From Pseudopedobacter alpinus (GTDB lineage Bacteria > Bacteroidota > Bacteroidia > Sphingobacteriales > Sphingobacteriaceae), in NCBI RefSeq assembly GCF_042684645.1, contig NZ_JBHULV010000008.1:186001-250000 (forward strand): DNA of 64,000 nucleotides. Reading direction: 5' to 3'. A model generated the notes under the pieces. The model was not told the DNA's origin and did no database searches. It was given only the letters and a program-made list of their open reading frames with translations. How positions within the stretch are numbered: the stretch's first letter is position 1; every line of letters begins with the position of its first letter. Below are positions 35,488 to 44,308 of the stretch, one piece after another. Made by a program: the position numbers and the translations under genes.

Positions 35488-36281
35488 AGTCAAAAGTTAA
35501 AAGTCAAAATTTAAAACAGCTAGTTGATGGTTTTAGAAGTAAATCTTTTGCCTCAATAAAAAGTGTTTTTGCTCTTTGCTCATTAATTCTTCCCTATTCT
35601 ACTTTTCACTCAAAAGTTATAAAGTCTGGTTTAGTTTCTTGGCTCTTGGTTCTTGGTTCTTGGTTCTTAATTTCATTCACAAATCCTACCTATAAAATAG
35701 CTAAGCTAAAATACAACGGCGGTGGTGATTGGTATGCCAACCGTACCGCTTTACCTAATTTAATAGATTTCTGTAATAAAAATTTGGGTACTCAAATAGC
35801 AGCGGAAGAAGCTATTGTTGAGGTTGGAAGTGGCGATTTATTCAATTATCCTTTTATATATTTAACTGGGCATGGTAATATTGTTTTTACCCAGCAAGAA
35901 GCACAGAATTTAAGAAAGTACTTATTGGCTGGTGGTTTTTTGCATATTGACGATAATTATGGCTTAGATAAATTTATAAGGCCAGAAATGAAAAAGGTGT
36001 TTCCAGAGCTTGAATTTGTTGAATTGCCAGCTAACCATCCTATTTATCAGCAAAAGTTTAAATTTAGCGCAGGTTTACCAAAAATTCATGAGCATGATAA
36101 TAAAAGACCGCAGGGTTTTGCATTAGTTTTTAAAGGAAGGGTAATATGCTTTTATAGTTACGAAAGCGATTTAGGAAATGGCTGGGAAGATTTTGGAACC
36201 TACCCGGAAGATAACTTAACAACAAGAGAAAAAGCCTTAAAAATGGGCGCAAATTTAGTTCAGTATGCTTTAACGCAATAG
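35454..36281 (+). CDS. DUF4159 protein with repeat-derived N-terminus
   Basis: Residues from about 75 onward form a typical DUF4159 domain: YKIAKLKYNGGGDWYANRTALPNLIDF, YLTGHGNIVFT, GGFLHIDDNYGLDKFIRPE and YESDLGNGWED. Members resemble glutamine-amidotransferase-like folds and are usually exported with a short signal. Here the first 70 or so residues come from low-complexity intergenic repeats (AGTCAAAAGTTAAAAGTC at 35488-35510 and three GGTTCTT words at 35647-35668), which supply the hydrophobic segment GLVSWLLVLGSWFLISF. The ATG at 35454 is the only ATG in frame; a TTG or GTG nearer 35640 is possible. Confidence 0.8.
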   Translation: MLRNQLFKQAIKSKVKSQNLKQLVDGFRSKSFASIKSVFALCSLILPYSTFHSKVIKSGLVSWLLVLGSWFLISFTNPTYKIAKLKYNGGGDWYANRTALPNLIDFCNKNLGTQIAAEEAIVEVGSGDLFNYPFIYLTGHGNIVFTQQEAQNLRKYLLAGGFLHIDDNYGLDKFIRPEMKKVFPELEFVELPANHPIYQQKFKFSAGLPKIHEHDNKRPQGFALVFKGRVICFYSYESDLGNGWEDFGTYPEDNLTTREKALKMGANLVQYALTQ

Positions 36282-36284
36282 AAT

Positions 36285-36785
36285 ATGTATCATATTAAAG
36301 TTAATAACCACTCAGCTTTTAAAACTGAGGTAAACAACAAGCAAATTACCATTGATGGCGAAGCTATTGATATAGATTTGATTGCCATTTCTGAAAACAG
36401 ATTTCATCTGATAGTGGATAAAAAAAACTATTTAGCCGAAGTTTTAGAGGTTAATTATGGGGAGAAAAAGTTTAAAGTTAAACTAAATACTGGTATTTAC
36501 GATTTGGAGGTTAAAGATAAGTTTGACGCACTATTAAAAAACTTAGGTTTAGATAATCTAAACGCACAAAAACTAAAAGAAATAAAGGCACCAATGCCCG
36601 GGTTGGTATTGAAAATTTTAGTTGAACCTGATACCGAGGTGAAAAAAGGGGATAGTATATTAATTTTAGAAGCTATGAAAATGGAAAATATTATTAAAGC
36701 ACCTAGTGATTTAAAAATCAAAAAAATTAACATTAAAGCTGGAGAAACCGTTGAGAAAAACCAAGTGATGTTGGTTTTGGAGTAG
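36285..36785 (+). CDS. Biotin carboxyl carrier-like protein
   Basis: A 166-residue protein with a C-terminal biotinyl domain (about 98-166): APMPGLVLKILVEPDTEVKKGD, then ILEAMKMEN with the biotinylated Lys, and a closing KNQVMLVLE. The N-terminal 90 residues are beta-rich as in carrier subunits of propionyl- or methylmalonyl-CoA-type carboxylases and decarboxylases. No carboxylase gene is adjacent, so its partner lies elsewhere. It follows the DUF4159 gene after 3 bp and ends at a terminator. Confidence 0.9.
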   Translation: MYHIKVNNHSAFKTEVNNKQITIDGEAIDIDLIAISENRFHLIVDKKNYLAEVLEVNYGEKKFKVKLNTGIYDLEVKDKFDALLKNLGLDNLNAQKLKEIKAPMPGLVLKILVEPDTEVKKGDSILILEAMKMENIIKAPSDLKIKKINIKAGETVEKNQVMLVLE

Positions 36786-36804
36786 GATAATAAATATCTT
36801 AGTT

Positions 36805-36836
36805 AAAAAAAGAGAACATGAAAAGCTCTCTTTTTT
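36805..36836. terminator. Terminator between convergent genes
   Basis: AAAAAAGAGA (36806-36815) pairs with TCTCTTTTTT (36827-36836) around an 11-base loop; A and T runs on both sides fit termination in both directions. Confidence 0.8.
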
Positions 36837-36844
36837 GATGTTAT

Positions 36845-37507
36845 TTAAAACGTATAGCCTAAACTTATACCAACATAATAAGGTATAAATACGTCTGAAT
36901 TAAAGAAAGGTGTAAAACCTCCTCTAAAAGAAAATCCGCTTTTTACGGGTTGCAACCTATACATAAAACTCATTGTGCCAAATACCGCTGAGCCATTAGA
37001 ATCAAAAATTGAAGCATTAGCATAAGTTGCCCCTAATCCAATTTCAAAGAAATTTTTACCTTCGCCTAAAAGGTAATTCAAAGAAACTGGTATAGTCATC
37101 ACATTAGCTCCGTCACCACCAATAGCTCCAATTCCTATTCTGCCTCCAATACCATTTCTTTTGTTGCTAAATCTTGTATCGTAGTTAGCCGTAAAAACTA
37201 GGCCTTGTCCACCTAATTCTACAAATATGTTTTGCGCCCTTTTAGCTTCGACAGCAACCTTAGTTTCACTATCAGTAAAAGTTTCAGTTGTTCCGTTTTC
37301 GTAAACAACTTTTAAAGCTTCTGTCTTTGGGATGGTATAAGTTGGTCCGTTAAGGTTAGCAAAAACTTTATACTTTATTTCTATTGTACTAATTTCTAAA
37401 ACCTTGGTCTCTAAAACTTGTCCATTAGTTTTGTAAATTTTGTCTTGTGCTTTTGCAACAAAAGCACTTACCATAAAAATAAAAGCAATCAGGTTAAATT
37501 TTTTCAT
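36845..37507 (-). CDS. Outer membrane beta-barrel protein, unknown
   Basis: A 220-residue exported protein starting MKKFNLIAFIFMVSAFVAKAQ. A short N-terminal segment (DKIYKTNGQVLETKVLEIST, EIKYKVF) is typical of Bacteroidota proteins with a small periplasmic beta domain; from about residue 95 the sequence is barrel-like (VELGGQGLVFTANYDTRF, GGRIGIGAIGG, FFEIGLGATYANA) and ends YYVGISLGYTF with a terminal Phe. The start at 37507 is preferred over one two codons upstream. Role unknown. Confidence 0.7.
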   Translation of the reverse strand: MKKFNLIAFIFMVSAFVAKAQDKIYKTNGQVLETKVLEISTIEIKYKVFANLNGPTYTIPKTEALKVVYENGTTETFTDSETKVAVEAKRAQNIFVELGGQGLVFTANYDTRFSNKRNGIGGRIGIGAIGGDGANVMTIPVSLNYLLGEGKNFFEIGLGATYANASIFDSNGSAVFGTMSFMYRLQPVKSGFSFRGGFTPFFNSDVFIPYYVGISLGYTF

Positions 37508-37555
37508 AATCATTATGAGGTTTAAATAAGTTATTTTAATTTTCAGGAGCTTTAA

Positions 37556-37595
37556 ATAAAAAAAGCTGCTCTAAATTATTGGAACAGCTTTTAAA
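37556..37595 (-). terminator. Terminator of pdhB
   Basis: AAAAGCTGCTC (37561-37571) pairs with GAACAGCTTTT (37582-37592) with one mismatch, followed on the minus strand by a T-run, right after the pdhB stop. Confidence 0.75.
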
Positions 37596-37613
37596 AATTA
37601 TATGATTTAAATG

Positions 37614-38600
37614 TTATTTTGAAACGTACATTACATCTTTCACCGCTTTTACCACACGCTCTGCATTAGGTAAACTAGCTGCAATTAATGTTGGTGCGTA
37701 AGGTAATGGTACATCTGCACAAGTAATACGTAAAACTGGCGCATCTAAATAATCGAAAGCATTTTTTTGAACATGGAAAGCAATTTCAGAAGAAATTGAA
37801 GCCAAAGGCCAAGCTTCTTCAACAACTACTAAACGGTTGGTTTTTTTAACAGAAGTTAATATAGCATCAAAATCAATTGGTCTAACGGTTCTTAAATCAA
37901 TTACTTCAACGTTAATTCCTTCTTTGGTTAAAGCCTCAACAGCAGGTGCTACTACTCTCGACATCATTTTACCAAAAGAAACGATGGTTACATCTGTACC
38001 TTCTTTGGTTACTTTGGCTTTGCCAATTTCAATAATATATTCTTCTTCTGGTACTTCGCCTTTATCGCCATACATTAACTCCGATTCCATAAAAATAACA
38101 GGGTTGTTATCTAAAATAGAAGCTTTCATTAAGCCTTTAGCATCATAAGGGTTTGATGGTATAACTACTTTTAAACCTGGGCAATTTGCAAACCAGTTTT
38201 CAAAATTTTGAGAGTGTTGTGCACCTAATTGGCCAGCGTTACCAGTTGGGCCTCTAAAAACAATTGGGCAGTTAAACTGACCACCAGACATTGAAAGTAC
38301 TTTTGCAGCTGCATTAATAATTTGATCTATTGCAACTAAAGAGAAGTTAAAAGTCATAAATTCTACAATAGGGCGTAAGCCGTTCATTGCAGCACCTATT
38401 GCAATGCCTGTAAAACCAAGCTCGGCAATTGGAGTATCTATTACACGTTTTGGACCAAACTCATCTAGCATTCCTTGGCTCACTTTGTATGCTCCGTTGT
38501 ACTCGGCAACCTCTTCACCCATTAAAAAAATTTTGTCGTCCTTACGCATTTCTTCGTTCATTGCCTCGCGAAGTGCTTCTCTGAATTGTATTTCTCTCAT
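37614..38600 (-). CDS. pdhB: Pyruvate dehydrogenase E1 component, beta subunit
   Basis: A 328-residue transketolase-type E1 beta subunit. MREIQFREALREAMNEEM starts the protein; thiamine diphosphate is activated by the Glu in ELGFTGIAIGAAMNGLRPIVEFM (about 60-82). Also seen are RGPTGNAGQLGAQHSQ and VEEAWPLASISSEI. Together with an alpha subunit (not in the window) and E2/E3 it makes acetyl-CoA. A -7 box lies 30 bp upstream and a terminator directly downstream, so it is probably transcribed alone. Confidence 0.95.
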   Translation of the reverse strand: MREIQFREALREAMNEEMRKDDKIFLMGEEVAEYNGAYKVSQGMLDEFGPKRVIDTPIAELGFTGIAIGAAMNGLRPIVEFMTFNFSLVAIDQIINAAAKVLSMSGGQFNCPIVFRGPTGNAGQLGAQHSQNFENWFANCPGLKVVIPSNPYDAKGLMKASILDNNPVIFMESELMYGDKGEVPEEEYIIEIGKAKVTKEGTDVTIVSFGKMMSRVVAPAVEALTKEGINVEVIDLRTVRPIDFDAILTSVKKTNRLVVVEEAWPLASISSEIAFHVQKNAFDYLDAPVLRITCADVPLPYAPTLIAASLPNAERVVKAVKDVMYVSK

Positions 38601-38629
38601 TATGATGTTTCTAAATTATTTTAAGGAAC

Positions 38630-38638
38630 GCAAATATA
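38630..38638 (-). promoter_or_regulatory. Promoter -7 box of pdhB
   Basis: On the minus strand TATATTTGC is an exact -7 match about 30 bp before the pdhB ATG. Confidence 0.65.
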
Positions 38639-38721
38639 ATTATTGTTGTTTTAAAAACAATCTTTAAATGTGTTGTAATGTATTTAAAGCAAATATTCTT
38701 TTTAAAAAAAAAGATTAAAGT

Positions 38722-39204
38722 CTAATTTTTTAATGCGTCTTGTATGCAATTATATAATTCTGCTTGCTTTTGTGTGCCAATAACATACACTAATCCGTCT
38801 CTGTCTGTTAGTTTAACGGCATCTTTGCCTCCAGCGTAAAACCTAATGGTGCCGCTGCGGTGTAAATTGTAAACAGGGTTATTTAAAAAATATTTGCTGT
38901 ATGGAGATTTTTCAATTTTAACAATACTATTCAAATCAATTTTCACCAAGCGTGTAGTCCATAAACCATCTAATATTAAAGCTTTATTAATAACGATAGT
39001 ACGGTAATGTAATAAAAAAAGCATCAAAACACTCACTACCAGTATAGTGCAACCTACAAGCAACAACAGCTCGCCATTTTTTTCTCTGTTATCTGTAATG
39101 TAATAGGCTATTAAACAAAAAACAGCCATCACCATTCTTATGCTAATGAAGTTGTAATCTCTTCCTAAATATTGCTTTTCCAGAAATGGATAATGCTCTG
39201 TCAT
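38722..39204 (-). CDS. Small membrane protein with PH-like domain
   Basis: A 160-residue protein with two membrane helices (MVMAVFCLIAYYIT at about 24-37 and LLLLVGCTILVVSVLMLFLL at about 45-64) and a C-terminal soluble part whose strands (IVINKALILDGLWTTRLVKIDLNSIVKIEKS, TIRFYAGGKDAVKL) recall bacterial PH domains. Role unknown. It is 19 bp behind tilS on the same strand, so probably co-transcribed. Confidence 0.65.
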   Translation of the reverse strand: MTEHYPFLEKQYLGRDYNFISIRMVMAVFCLIAYYITDNREKNGELLLLVGCTILVVSVLMLFLLHYRTIVINKALILDGLWTTRLVKIDLNSIVKIEKSPYSKYFLNNPVYNLHRSGTIRFYAGGKDAVKLTDRDGLVYVIGTQKQAELYNCIQDALKN

Positions 39205-39223
39205 GTTATTTATAGTACAATTT

Positions 39224-40570
39224 TTAGCCTTTAGTATTTAGCTCGAATATAATTATTTTTTTGGTGTTTGAATTTACTTTATACCTATCATCACTTCTAA
39301 AACCACAAACCCAAACAATTTCTCCGTTTCCATTTGCTAAAATTGGGATGTCAGCTTTTTGCTGTTGTGGTACTTTTTGTTGAATAAAATAATCGCTCAG
39401 CTTCTTAAATCCGTTCATGCCAAAGGGTTTAAAAACATCTCCGTCTTTCCAATATCTTAAAGTTAAGGGATAAATCAAAGATTTTCCATTGGCATAAAGG
39501 ATGTTTTTTTTACCTTTAAATGATGTTGGTGTAGTTTTGCAATTGGTAATTTTTAAAGAAATATCATTAAAAAGTACATCGGTAGCATCTTCCAATATTT
39601 TTAATTCTTTTAAATGTTTAGCCGTTACTAGGTTTATTAAAATACAATCCCTATCAATTGTTAATATGTGGGTTTTAGAAAAATATTGCTTACCGCTGAT
39701 GTTGTTTAATCCATTAATTACATTTTCAACCTGTGTAGCATTAAATCCGTAAGGGTTCAATAATTCGAAAAGCAACAAATGCTGAGGATTTAATTTGCGA
39801 ATGTTTTCAAAACTTATAGAAACTTGGTTATTTTCAACCACAACAATTTCTTTTACTAAATTTTTAACATTTTCGTTTAGTAAAGTTTCTAACTCTTTAA
39901 AATAATTTAAATTTTGCTGAAACGTTTTTTCTAAAGAAGGATTAAGTTCCTTCATTTTAGGGATAATCTCTAATCTAACTTTATTACGCATGTATTTAGT
40001 AGCAGCATTTGAACTGTCTTCCACATAATTAAGCTGATTTTGAGAAACTAAATTCTGAATATCATCGGCTGTAAAGCAAAGCATTGGCCTTATAATGAAG
40101 TCTCTTTCTATTATTATTCCATGCAAACCCTTTATTCCAGTTCCCCTAATTAAATTAATCATTACAGTCTCTGTAGCATCGTTTTGATGTTGAGCAACTG
40201 CAATTTTGACAAAGTTTTCTTTAGTTCTTATCTGCTCAAAAAAAGTATAACGTAAGCTGCGAGCAGCCATTTGAATACTCACTTTTTGTTCTTTTGCAAA
40301 AGCTAAAGTATCAAAGTGAGTAAAATAAAGCTTAACATTAAGTTCTTTAGCCAAGGCTTCTACAAAATGTTGGTCTCTTAAAGATTCTTCTCCACGTAAA
40401 TTAAAGTTACAATGTGCAATTGCAAACTTAAACCCACATTGCGCAAATAAGTGAGCCATTAAAACAGAATCTTTACCGCCACTAACCGCTAGTAAAATAA
40501 CATCGCTAGAACTAAAAAGTCCATTAGTTTTTACAAAATCGGTAAATTGCTTTTTTGCTAATAACATCAT
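39224..40570 (-). CDS. tilS: tRNA(Ile)-lysidine synthetase
   Basis: A 448-residue enzyme that changes C34 of the AUA-reading tRNA-Ile to lysidine. The PP-loop ATP motif is LLAVSGGKDSVLMAHL (about residues 26-41), followed by FAIAHCNFNLRG and AVAQHQNDATETVMINLIRG. The C-terminal domain ends in a region with PFGMNGFKKLSDYFIQQKVP. It diverges from the OstA-like gene. Confidence 0.95.
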   Translation of the reverse strand: MMLLAKKQFTDFVKTNGLFSSSDVILLAVSGGKDSVLMAHLFAQCGFKFAIAHCNFNLRGEESLRDQHFVEALAKELNVKLYFTHFDTLAFAKEQKVSIQMAARSLRYTFFEQIRTKENFVKIAVAQHQNDATETVMINLIRGTGIKGLHGIIIERDFIIRPMLCFTADDIQNLVSQNQLNYVEDSSNAATKYMRNKVRLEIIPKMKELNPSLEKTFQQNLNYFKELETLLNENVKNLVKEIVVVENNQVSISFENIRKLNPQHLLLFELLNPYGFNATQVENVINGLNNISGKQYFSKTHILTIDRDCILINLVTAKHLKELKILEDATDVLFNDISLKITNCKTTPTSFKGKKNILYANGKSLIYPLTLRYWKDGDVFKPFGMNGFKKLSDYFIQQKVPQQQKADIPILANGNGEIVWVCGFRSDDRYKVNSNTKKIIIFELNTKG

Positions 40571-40605
40571 TCAAAAATAACCGTTTAAAATCGTTAGCAA
40601 AAAAC

Positions 40606-40614
40606 TAATTTTGT
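40606..40614 (+). promoter_or_regulatory. Promoter -7 box of the OstA-like gene
   Basis: TAATTTTGT fits TAnnTTTG and ends only 3 bp before the assigned GTG start, so the transcript would be leaderless. Confidence 0.5.
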
Positions 40615-40617
40615 TGT

Positions 40618-42747
40618 GTGAGAAAGTATTTACTGTTTTTATTAATTTTTAGCTGTACCAATGGTGCTTTTGCCCAACAAGTTACCCGTGTAGAGTTGCT
40701 CCAATCCGAATCTTTTATTGGTTTAAAAAGAAATGGCGAAAACACTAACAAAGTAATTAAACCTGTTTTTAAACAAGATAACGCCACATTAACTTGTGAT
40801 AGTGCGTATTTTTATTTAACAAAAAATAGTTTTGAAGCTTTTGGAAATGTGCATATTAACCAAGCCGATACTGTAAATATATATGCCGATAATTTAAATT
40901 ACGATGGAAATACTAAGAATGCAATTTTAACAAATAATGTTAAGCTAACAGATAATGATGCAGTTTTAACCACCAATAATTTAAACTATAATTTAGGAAC
41001 CAAGATAGGGCAATACTTTAACGGAGGGAAAATTGTTAACGGAAAAAACACTTTAACCAGTCAAAACGGGTTTTATTTTACGCAAAATAAGGATGCTTAT
41101 TTTAGGTATAAAGTTGAGGTAAAATCGCCAGAAGTATTAATTAAATCTGATACTTTAAAATACAATACCATATCTAAAATAGCTTACTTTTTTGGCCCCA
41201 CAAATATTTACGGTAAAACCGATACTTTATACACAGAAAACGGCCAGTACAATACCAATAACGACCAAGCTTCTTTTGGGAAAAGGAACCTTTACACACA
41301 AAATTCTAAAAGTTTAAAAGGAGATAGTTTGTTTTACGATGGCAAAGTTGGCTATGGTAGGGCGGTTAAAAATATTGTTTTTATAGATACTGCACAAAAA
41401 ATAGAGCTACGTGGCGATTTGGGAGTTTATAAGAAGAAAGACGAAAGCATTACGGTTACTAAAAACGCTTACGTTATTTTTTTAACCGAAAAAGATTCTG
41501 TTACAAAAGATAGCATTTGGCTTACTGCCGATACTTTAAAAAGTAAAGTATTGATGAAAATGGATTTGTATAAAATGCAGCAAGCTGCTAAACTGGCTAT
41601 TATTAAAGCGAGTGCAAAAACAGATAGCTTAAAAAATATAAGCTTAGCTGTGAATAGCGAAGAAGCTGAAAACGACAATTTAACACCCGAATTAAGTGTA
41701 GGTTTAAATGATAGCACAGCCACAGATAGCGCAAGAACCGTTTTTTTAAAAGACAGTTTGGCTACCCGAAAACAGTTTGTTAAAGATAGTTTGATTAATG
41801 TTAAAACGCTACAAAAGAAAGAAGATCAATTGTTACGAGAGCAAAATAAAAAACCTAAAGCTTTAGCCATACCAATTGTTAAAAGGGCGCCAAATAATGC
41901 TATTATTTGGCCAATGTTAAAAGAAACCGATGATAATAAACTGGGTTTGGTTATAATTAAGCCAATCAAACCAAAAAAGGTAGAGTTTGTTTCTGCAAAT
42001 CCGAACGCTGTAGATACTACCAAAATACGAATTGTAGAGGCTTACAGAAAAGTAAAGATTTTTAAATCAGATTTGCAAGCGAAAGCAGATTCCGCTTTTT
42101 TTAGCTACGGAGATTCTACCATGCGTATTTTTCAAAAACCTTTGGTTTGGGCGCAAGGCAGTCAGCTTTCTGCCGATACCATGTATATCCAAATGAAGAA
42201 TAAAAAAATGGATAATTTGGAGATGATAAGAAACTCAATTGTTGTTAATACCGACGAAGATTCAGTAAAGTATAACCAAATTGCAGGTAAATTTATGCAA
42301 GGCTTTTTTAAAGATGAAAAGCTAGATGTTATTTTTGTGAATGGAAATGCCGAGAGTATTTATTTCCCAAAAGATAGCGCTGGTAGTGATGGAATGATGC
42401 GTTCTATAGCCTCTAGAATGCGGATTGATTTTGATAAGGATAGTGTGATGAGTATTTCGTTTATTAAAAAACCAGAACATAATTATTATCCCGAAGATAA
42501 AATTACAGAGGAGTTAAAAACACTTCCAAATTTTAATTGGAAGCCTAAAGAAAGACCGAAATCAAAGGAAGATATATTACCAAGTTTAGTTCCTAAAGCT
42601 ATTGTTACAAAAAAACCTGTGGCTAAAAAGCCGGCGACTAAACCTGCAGCTAAAAAGGTTGATCCAAAAAAAGATGAACCATTAGAATTTGATAAGGTTA
42701 AGCAAGCTAAGCCTGCTTATGAGCCACCTAAAAAAGTGGTGGAATAA
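40618..42747 (+). CDS. OstA/LptA-like exported protein
   Basis: A 709-residue exported protein. The GTG start gives a signal peptide (MRKYLLFLLIFSCTNGAFA). Residues 25-330 contain successive OstA-type strand repeats (DSAYFYLTKNSFEAFGNVHI, DNLNYDGNTKNAILTNNVKL, DTLKYNTISKIAYFFGPTNI), the fold that carries lipopolysaccharide across the periplasm. A Lys- and Asp-rich middle leads to a second OstA-like part (about 460-640) and a Lys/Pro-rich tail (KKPVAKKPATKPAAKK). Such proteins are conserved in Bacteroidota and are probably part of LPS transport. Confidence 0.85.
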   Translation: MRKYLLFLLIFSCTNGAFAQQVTRVELLQSESFIGLKRNGENTNKVIKPVFKQDNATLTCDSAYFYLTKNSFEAFGNVHINQADTVNIYADNLNYDGNTKNAILTNNVKLTDNDAVLTTNNLNYNLGTKIGQYFNGGKIVNGKNTLTSQNGFYFTQNKDAYFRYKVEVKSPEVLIKSDTLKYNTISKIAYFFGPTNIYGKTDTLYTENGQYNTNNDQASFGKRNLYTQNSKSLKGDSLFYDGKVGYGRAVKNIVFIDTAQKIELRGDLGVYKKKDESITVTKNAYVIFLTEKDSVTKDSIWLTADTLKSKVLMKMDLYKMQQAAKLAIIKASAKTDSLKNISLAVNSEEAENDNLTPELSVGLNDSTATDSARTVFLKDSLATRKQFVKDSLINVKTLQKKEDQLLREQNKKPKALAIPIVKRAPNNAIIWPMLKETDDNKLGLVIIKPIKPKKVEFVSANPNAVDTTKIRIVEAYRKVKIFKSDLQAKADSAFFSYGDSTMRIFQKPLVWAQGSQLSADTMYIQMKNKKMDNLEMIRNSIVVNTDEDSVKYNQIAGKFMQGFFKDEKLDVIFVNGNAESIYFPKDSAGSDGMMRSIASRMRIDFDKDSVMSISFIKKPEHNYYPEDKITEELKTLPNFNWKPKERPKSKEDILPSLVPKAIVTKKPVAKKPATKPAAKKVDPKKDEPLEFDKVKQAKPAYEPPKKVVE

Positions 42748-42798
42748 GTTTTTTGTGATTATTTACAACAATTATTTTAGAATTTATTTCTGGGAATT

Positions 42799-43377
42799 TC
42801 AACCACCTTTCAAAAAAGTAATCAGTTTTTCCATAGCTCTACCGCGGTGGCTAATTTTATTTTTATCAGCTATATTCATTTCAGCAAAAGTAATATCATA
42901 TCCTTCAGGCTCAAAAATAGGATCGTAACCAAAACCAGCCGCACCACTTTTTTCTTTACGGATAGTTCCGTTTACAATGCCTTCAAAAAGATGTTCTTTG
43001 TTGCCAATAATTAAAGAAATAACCGTTCTAAATCTGGCACTTCTATTCTCAATGCCTTTTAATTTTTCTAAAACTAAATCCATGTTTTTTATCGGGTCTC
43101 TATCGCCACTGTAGCGAGCAGAATATACACCAGGTTCATTATTTAAAGCAAAAATTTCTAAACCCGTATCGTCTGCAAAGCAACTAATATTATAATTTTT
43201 GTACACATAAGTGCTTTTAATAGTCGCATTTTCTTCAAGCGTTAAGCCAGTTTCGGCAATATCTTCAAAGCAACCTATTTCTTTTAAGCTTAATAATTTA
43301 AAACTATTGCCAACTTTAATTTGTACTTCTTCTAATTTATTAAGGTTGTTGGTTGCAAATACCAATTGATGCTCCAT
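42799..43377 (-). CDS. rdgB: Non-canonical purine NTP pyrophosphatase (Ham1/RdgB)
   Basis: A 192-residue enzyme that hydrolyses ITP, dITP and XTP to keep them out of nucleic acids. Motifs: LVFATNNLNKLEEVQ at the start, CFADDTGLEIFALNNEPGVYSARYSG (about 64-90), and GFGYDPIFEPEG with SHRGRAMEKL near the end. An unstable tetranucleotide tract lies directly in front of its start and could affect its transcription. Confidence 0.95.
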   Translation of the reverse strand: MEHQLVFATNNLNKLEEVQIKVGNSFKLLSLKEIGCFEDIAETGLTLEENATIKSTYVYKNYNISCFADDTGLEIFALNNEPGVYSARYSGDRDPIKNMDLVLEKLKGIENRSARFRTVISLIIGNKEHLFEGIVNGTIRKEKSGAAGFGYDPIFEPEGYDITFAEMNIADKNKISHRGRAMEKLITFLKGG

Positions 43378-43426
43378 GTTTTTAAAAGTAAATTTTATTT
43401 GGTAAATGGTGTAAGTGTTATTTAAA

Positions 43427-43575
43427 TCATTCTCTCACTCACTCAATCCTTCATTCATTCATTCTCTCATTCAATCCTTCCTTCATTCATTCATTCATTC
43501 ATTCATTCATTCATTCATTCATTCATTCTCTCATTCAATCCTTCATTCATTCTCTCATTCAATCCCTCACTCATT
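43427..43575. repeat. TTCA tetranucleotide microsatellite before rdgB
   Basis: A pure run of about 11.75 TTCA units (43482-43528) sits inside a longer imperfect array with inserted TCTC and ATCC words; the word ATTCTCTCATTCAATCC occurs three times, showing a higher-order repeat. It spans the space between the rdgB start (43377) and the stop of the upstream gene (43584). Confidence 0.9.
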
Positions 43576-43583
43576 AAAACTCA

Positions 43584-44225
43584 CTACATTACTTTTAGCT
43601 GGTTCCAAAAAATGGTTTTTTTAGGGACATCTTTTTGTAGCTTAGGTAAATCCCAAGTGCCTAAAACTGCTACACCATTGTATATCAATTTTTGATTTGC
43701 TACTGCACCAACAATATTTAATATAGCTGGGTTAAAACCAAAAGTTACTATTTTACTACAAGCAAAAAATGTTTTCAGATCTGCAAAATCTAAACTATCA
43801 TATTTTGCCATATTTAAAATGGCAACATCTTCTAAAGTCCATTTTTTTGCACCCATTATTTTAACCAAAAAATCTAAATCAGTTTTGTTTATAAAATCAA
43901 CATCGGGGTTGTTTACAATAATTAAAATGTATTTATTGTTTTCGCCTAAGTAATTAAAACTGGTGTTTTTATTAGATTTATTTGGCGCTTGTGCAGGTAA
44001 TGTTGCTTTAACAGGAGTTTCAAGTTTAGGAATTGTAATATTTATTTTAGGTTCAGTAGTTTTAATTTCTGGTGTTTTAGCAGTTTCTGGTTCAATTGCT
44101 TTAGTAATAGCAGGTTCAGTAACTTCTTGATAATTAGCATTTTTTTTATCCTCAGCTAACAAATAAATATCTTCGTCTATTAACAAACTTAAGGCTATTA
44201 AATTATCTGTTTGTAGGTTATTCAT
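43584..44225 (-). CDS. Conserved-type hypothetical protein with Pro/Thr-rich linker
   Basis: About 213 residues from the ATG at 44225 (an in-frame ATG at 44243 is also possible). Residues 30-85 are rich in Pro, Thr, Glu and Lys (EPETAKTPEIKTTEPKINI), a flexible linker. The C-terminal 125 residues look like a globular alpha/beta domain (YILIIVNNPDVDF, LDFLVKIMGAKKWTLEDVAILN, KLIYNGVAVLGTWDLPKLQKD). No signal peptide. It stands before rdgB on the same strand, separated by the microsatellite. I do not recognise a function. Confidence 0.7.
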   Translation of the reverse strand: MNNLQTDNLIALSLLIDEDIYLLAEDKKNANYQEVTEPAITKAIEPETAKTPEIKTTEPKINITIPKLETPVKATLPAQAPNKSNKNTSFNYLGENNKYILIIVNNPDVDFINKTDLDFLVKIMGAKKWTLEDVAILNMAKYDSLDFADLKTFFACSKIVTFGFNPAILNIVGAVANQKLIYNGVAVLGTWDLPKLQKDVPKKTIFWNQLKVM

Positions 44226-44308
44226 ATTTACAAATTTGTTCAATTATTGTTAAAAAAAGTTAAAGCATGGCTAAAATAAGCTAAAAAGACTTTACTTTCG
44301 TTGCATTA

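Noticed and set aside
43427..43575. CRISPR array
   Set aside because: The repeats are 4-base units without spacers of constant length; no cas genes are present.
43415..43624. ORF with repeated SFIH residues
   Set aside because: It is only the translation of the TTCA microsatellite and has no independent support.
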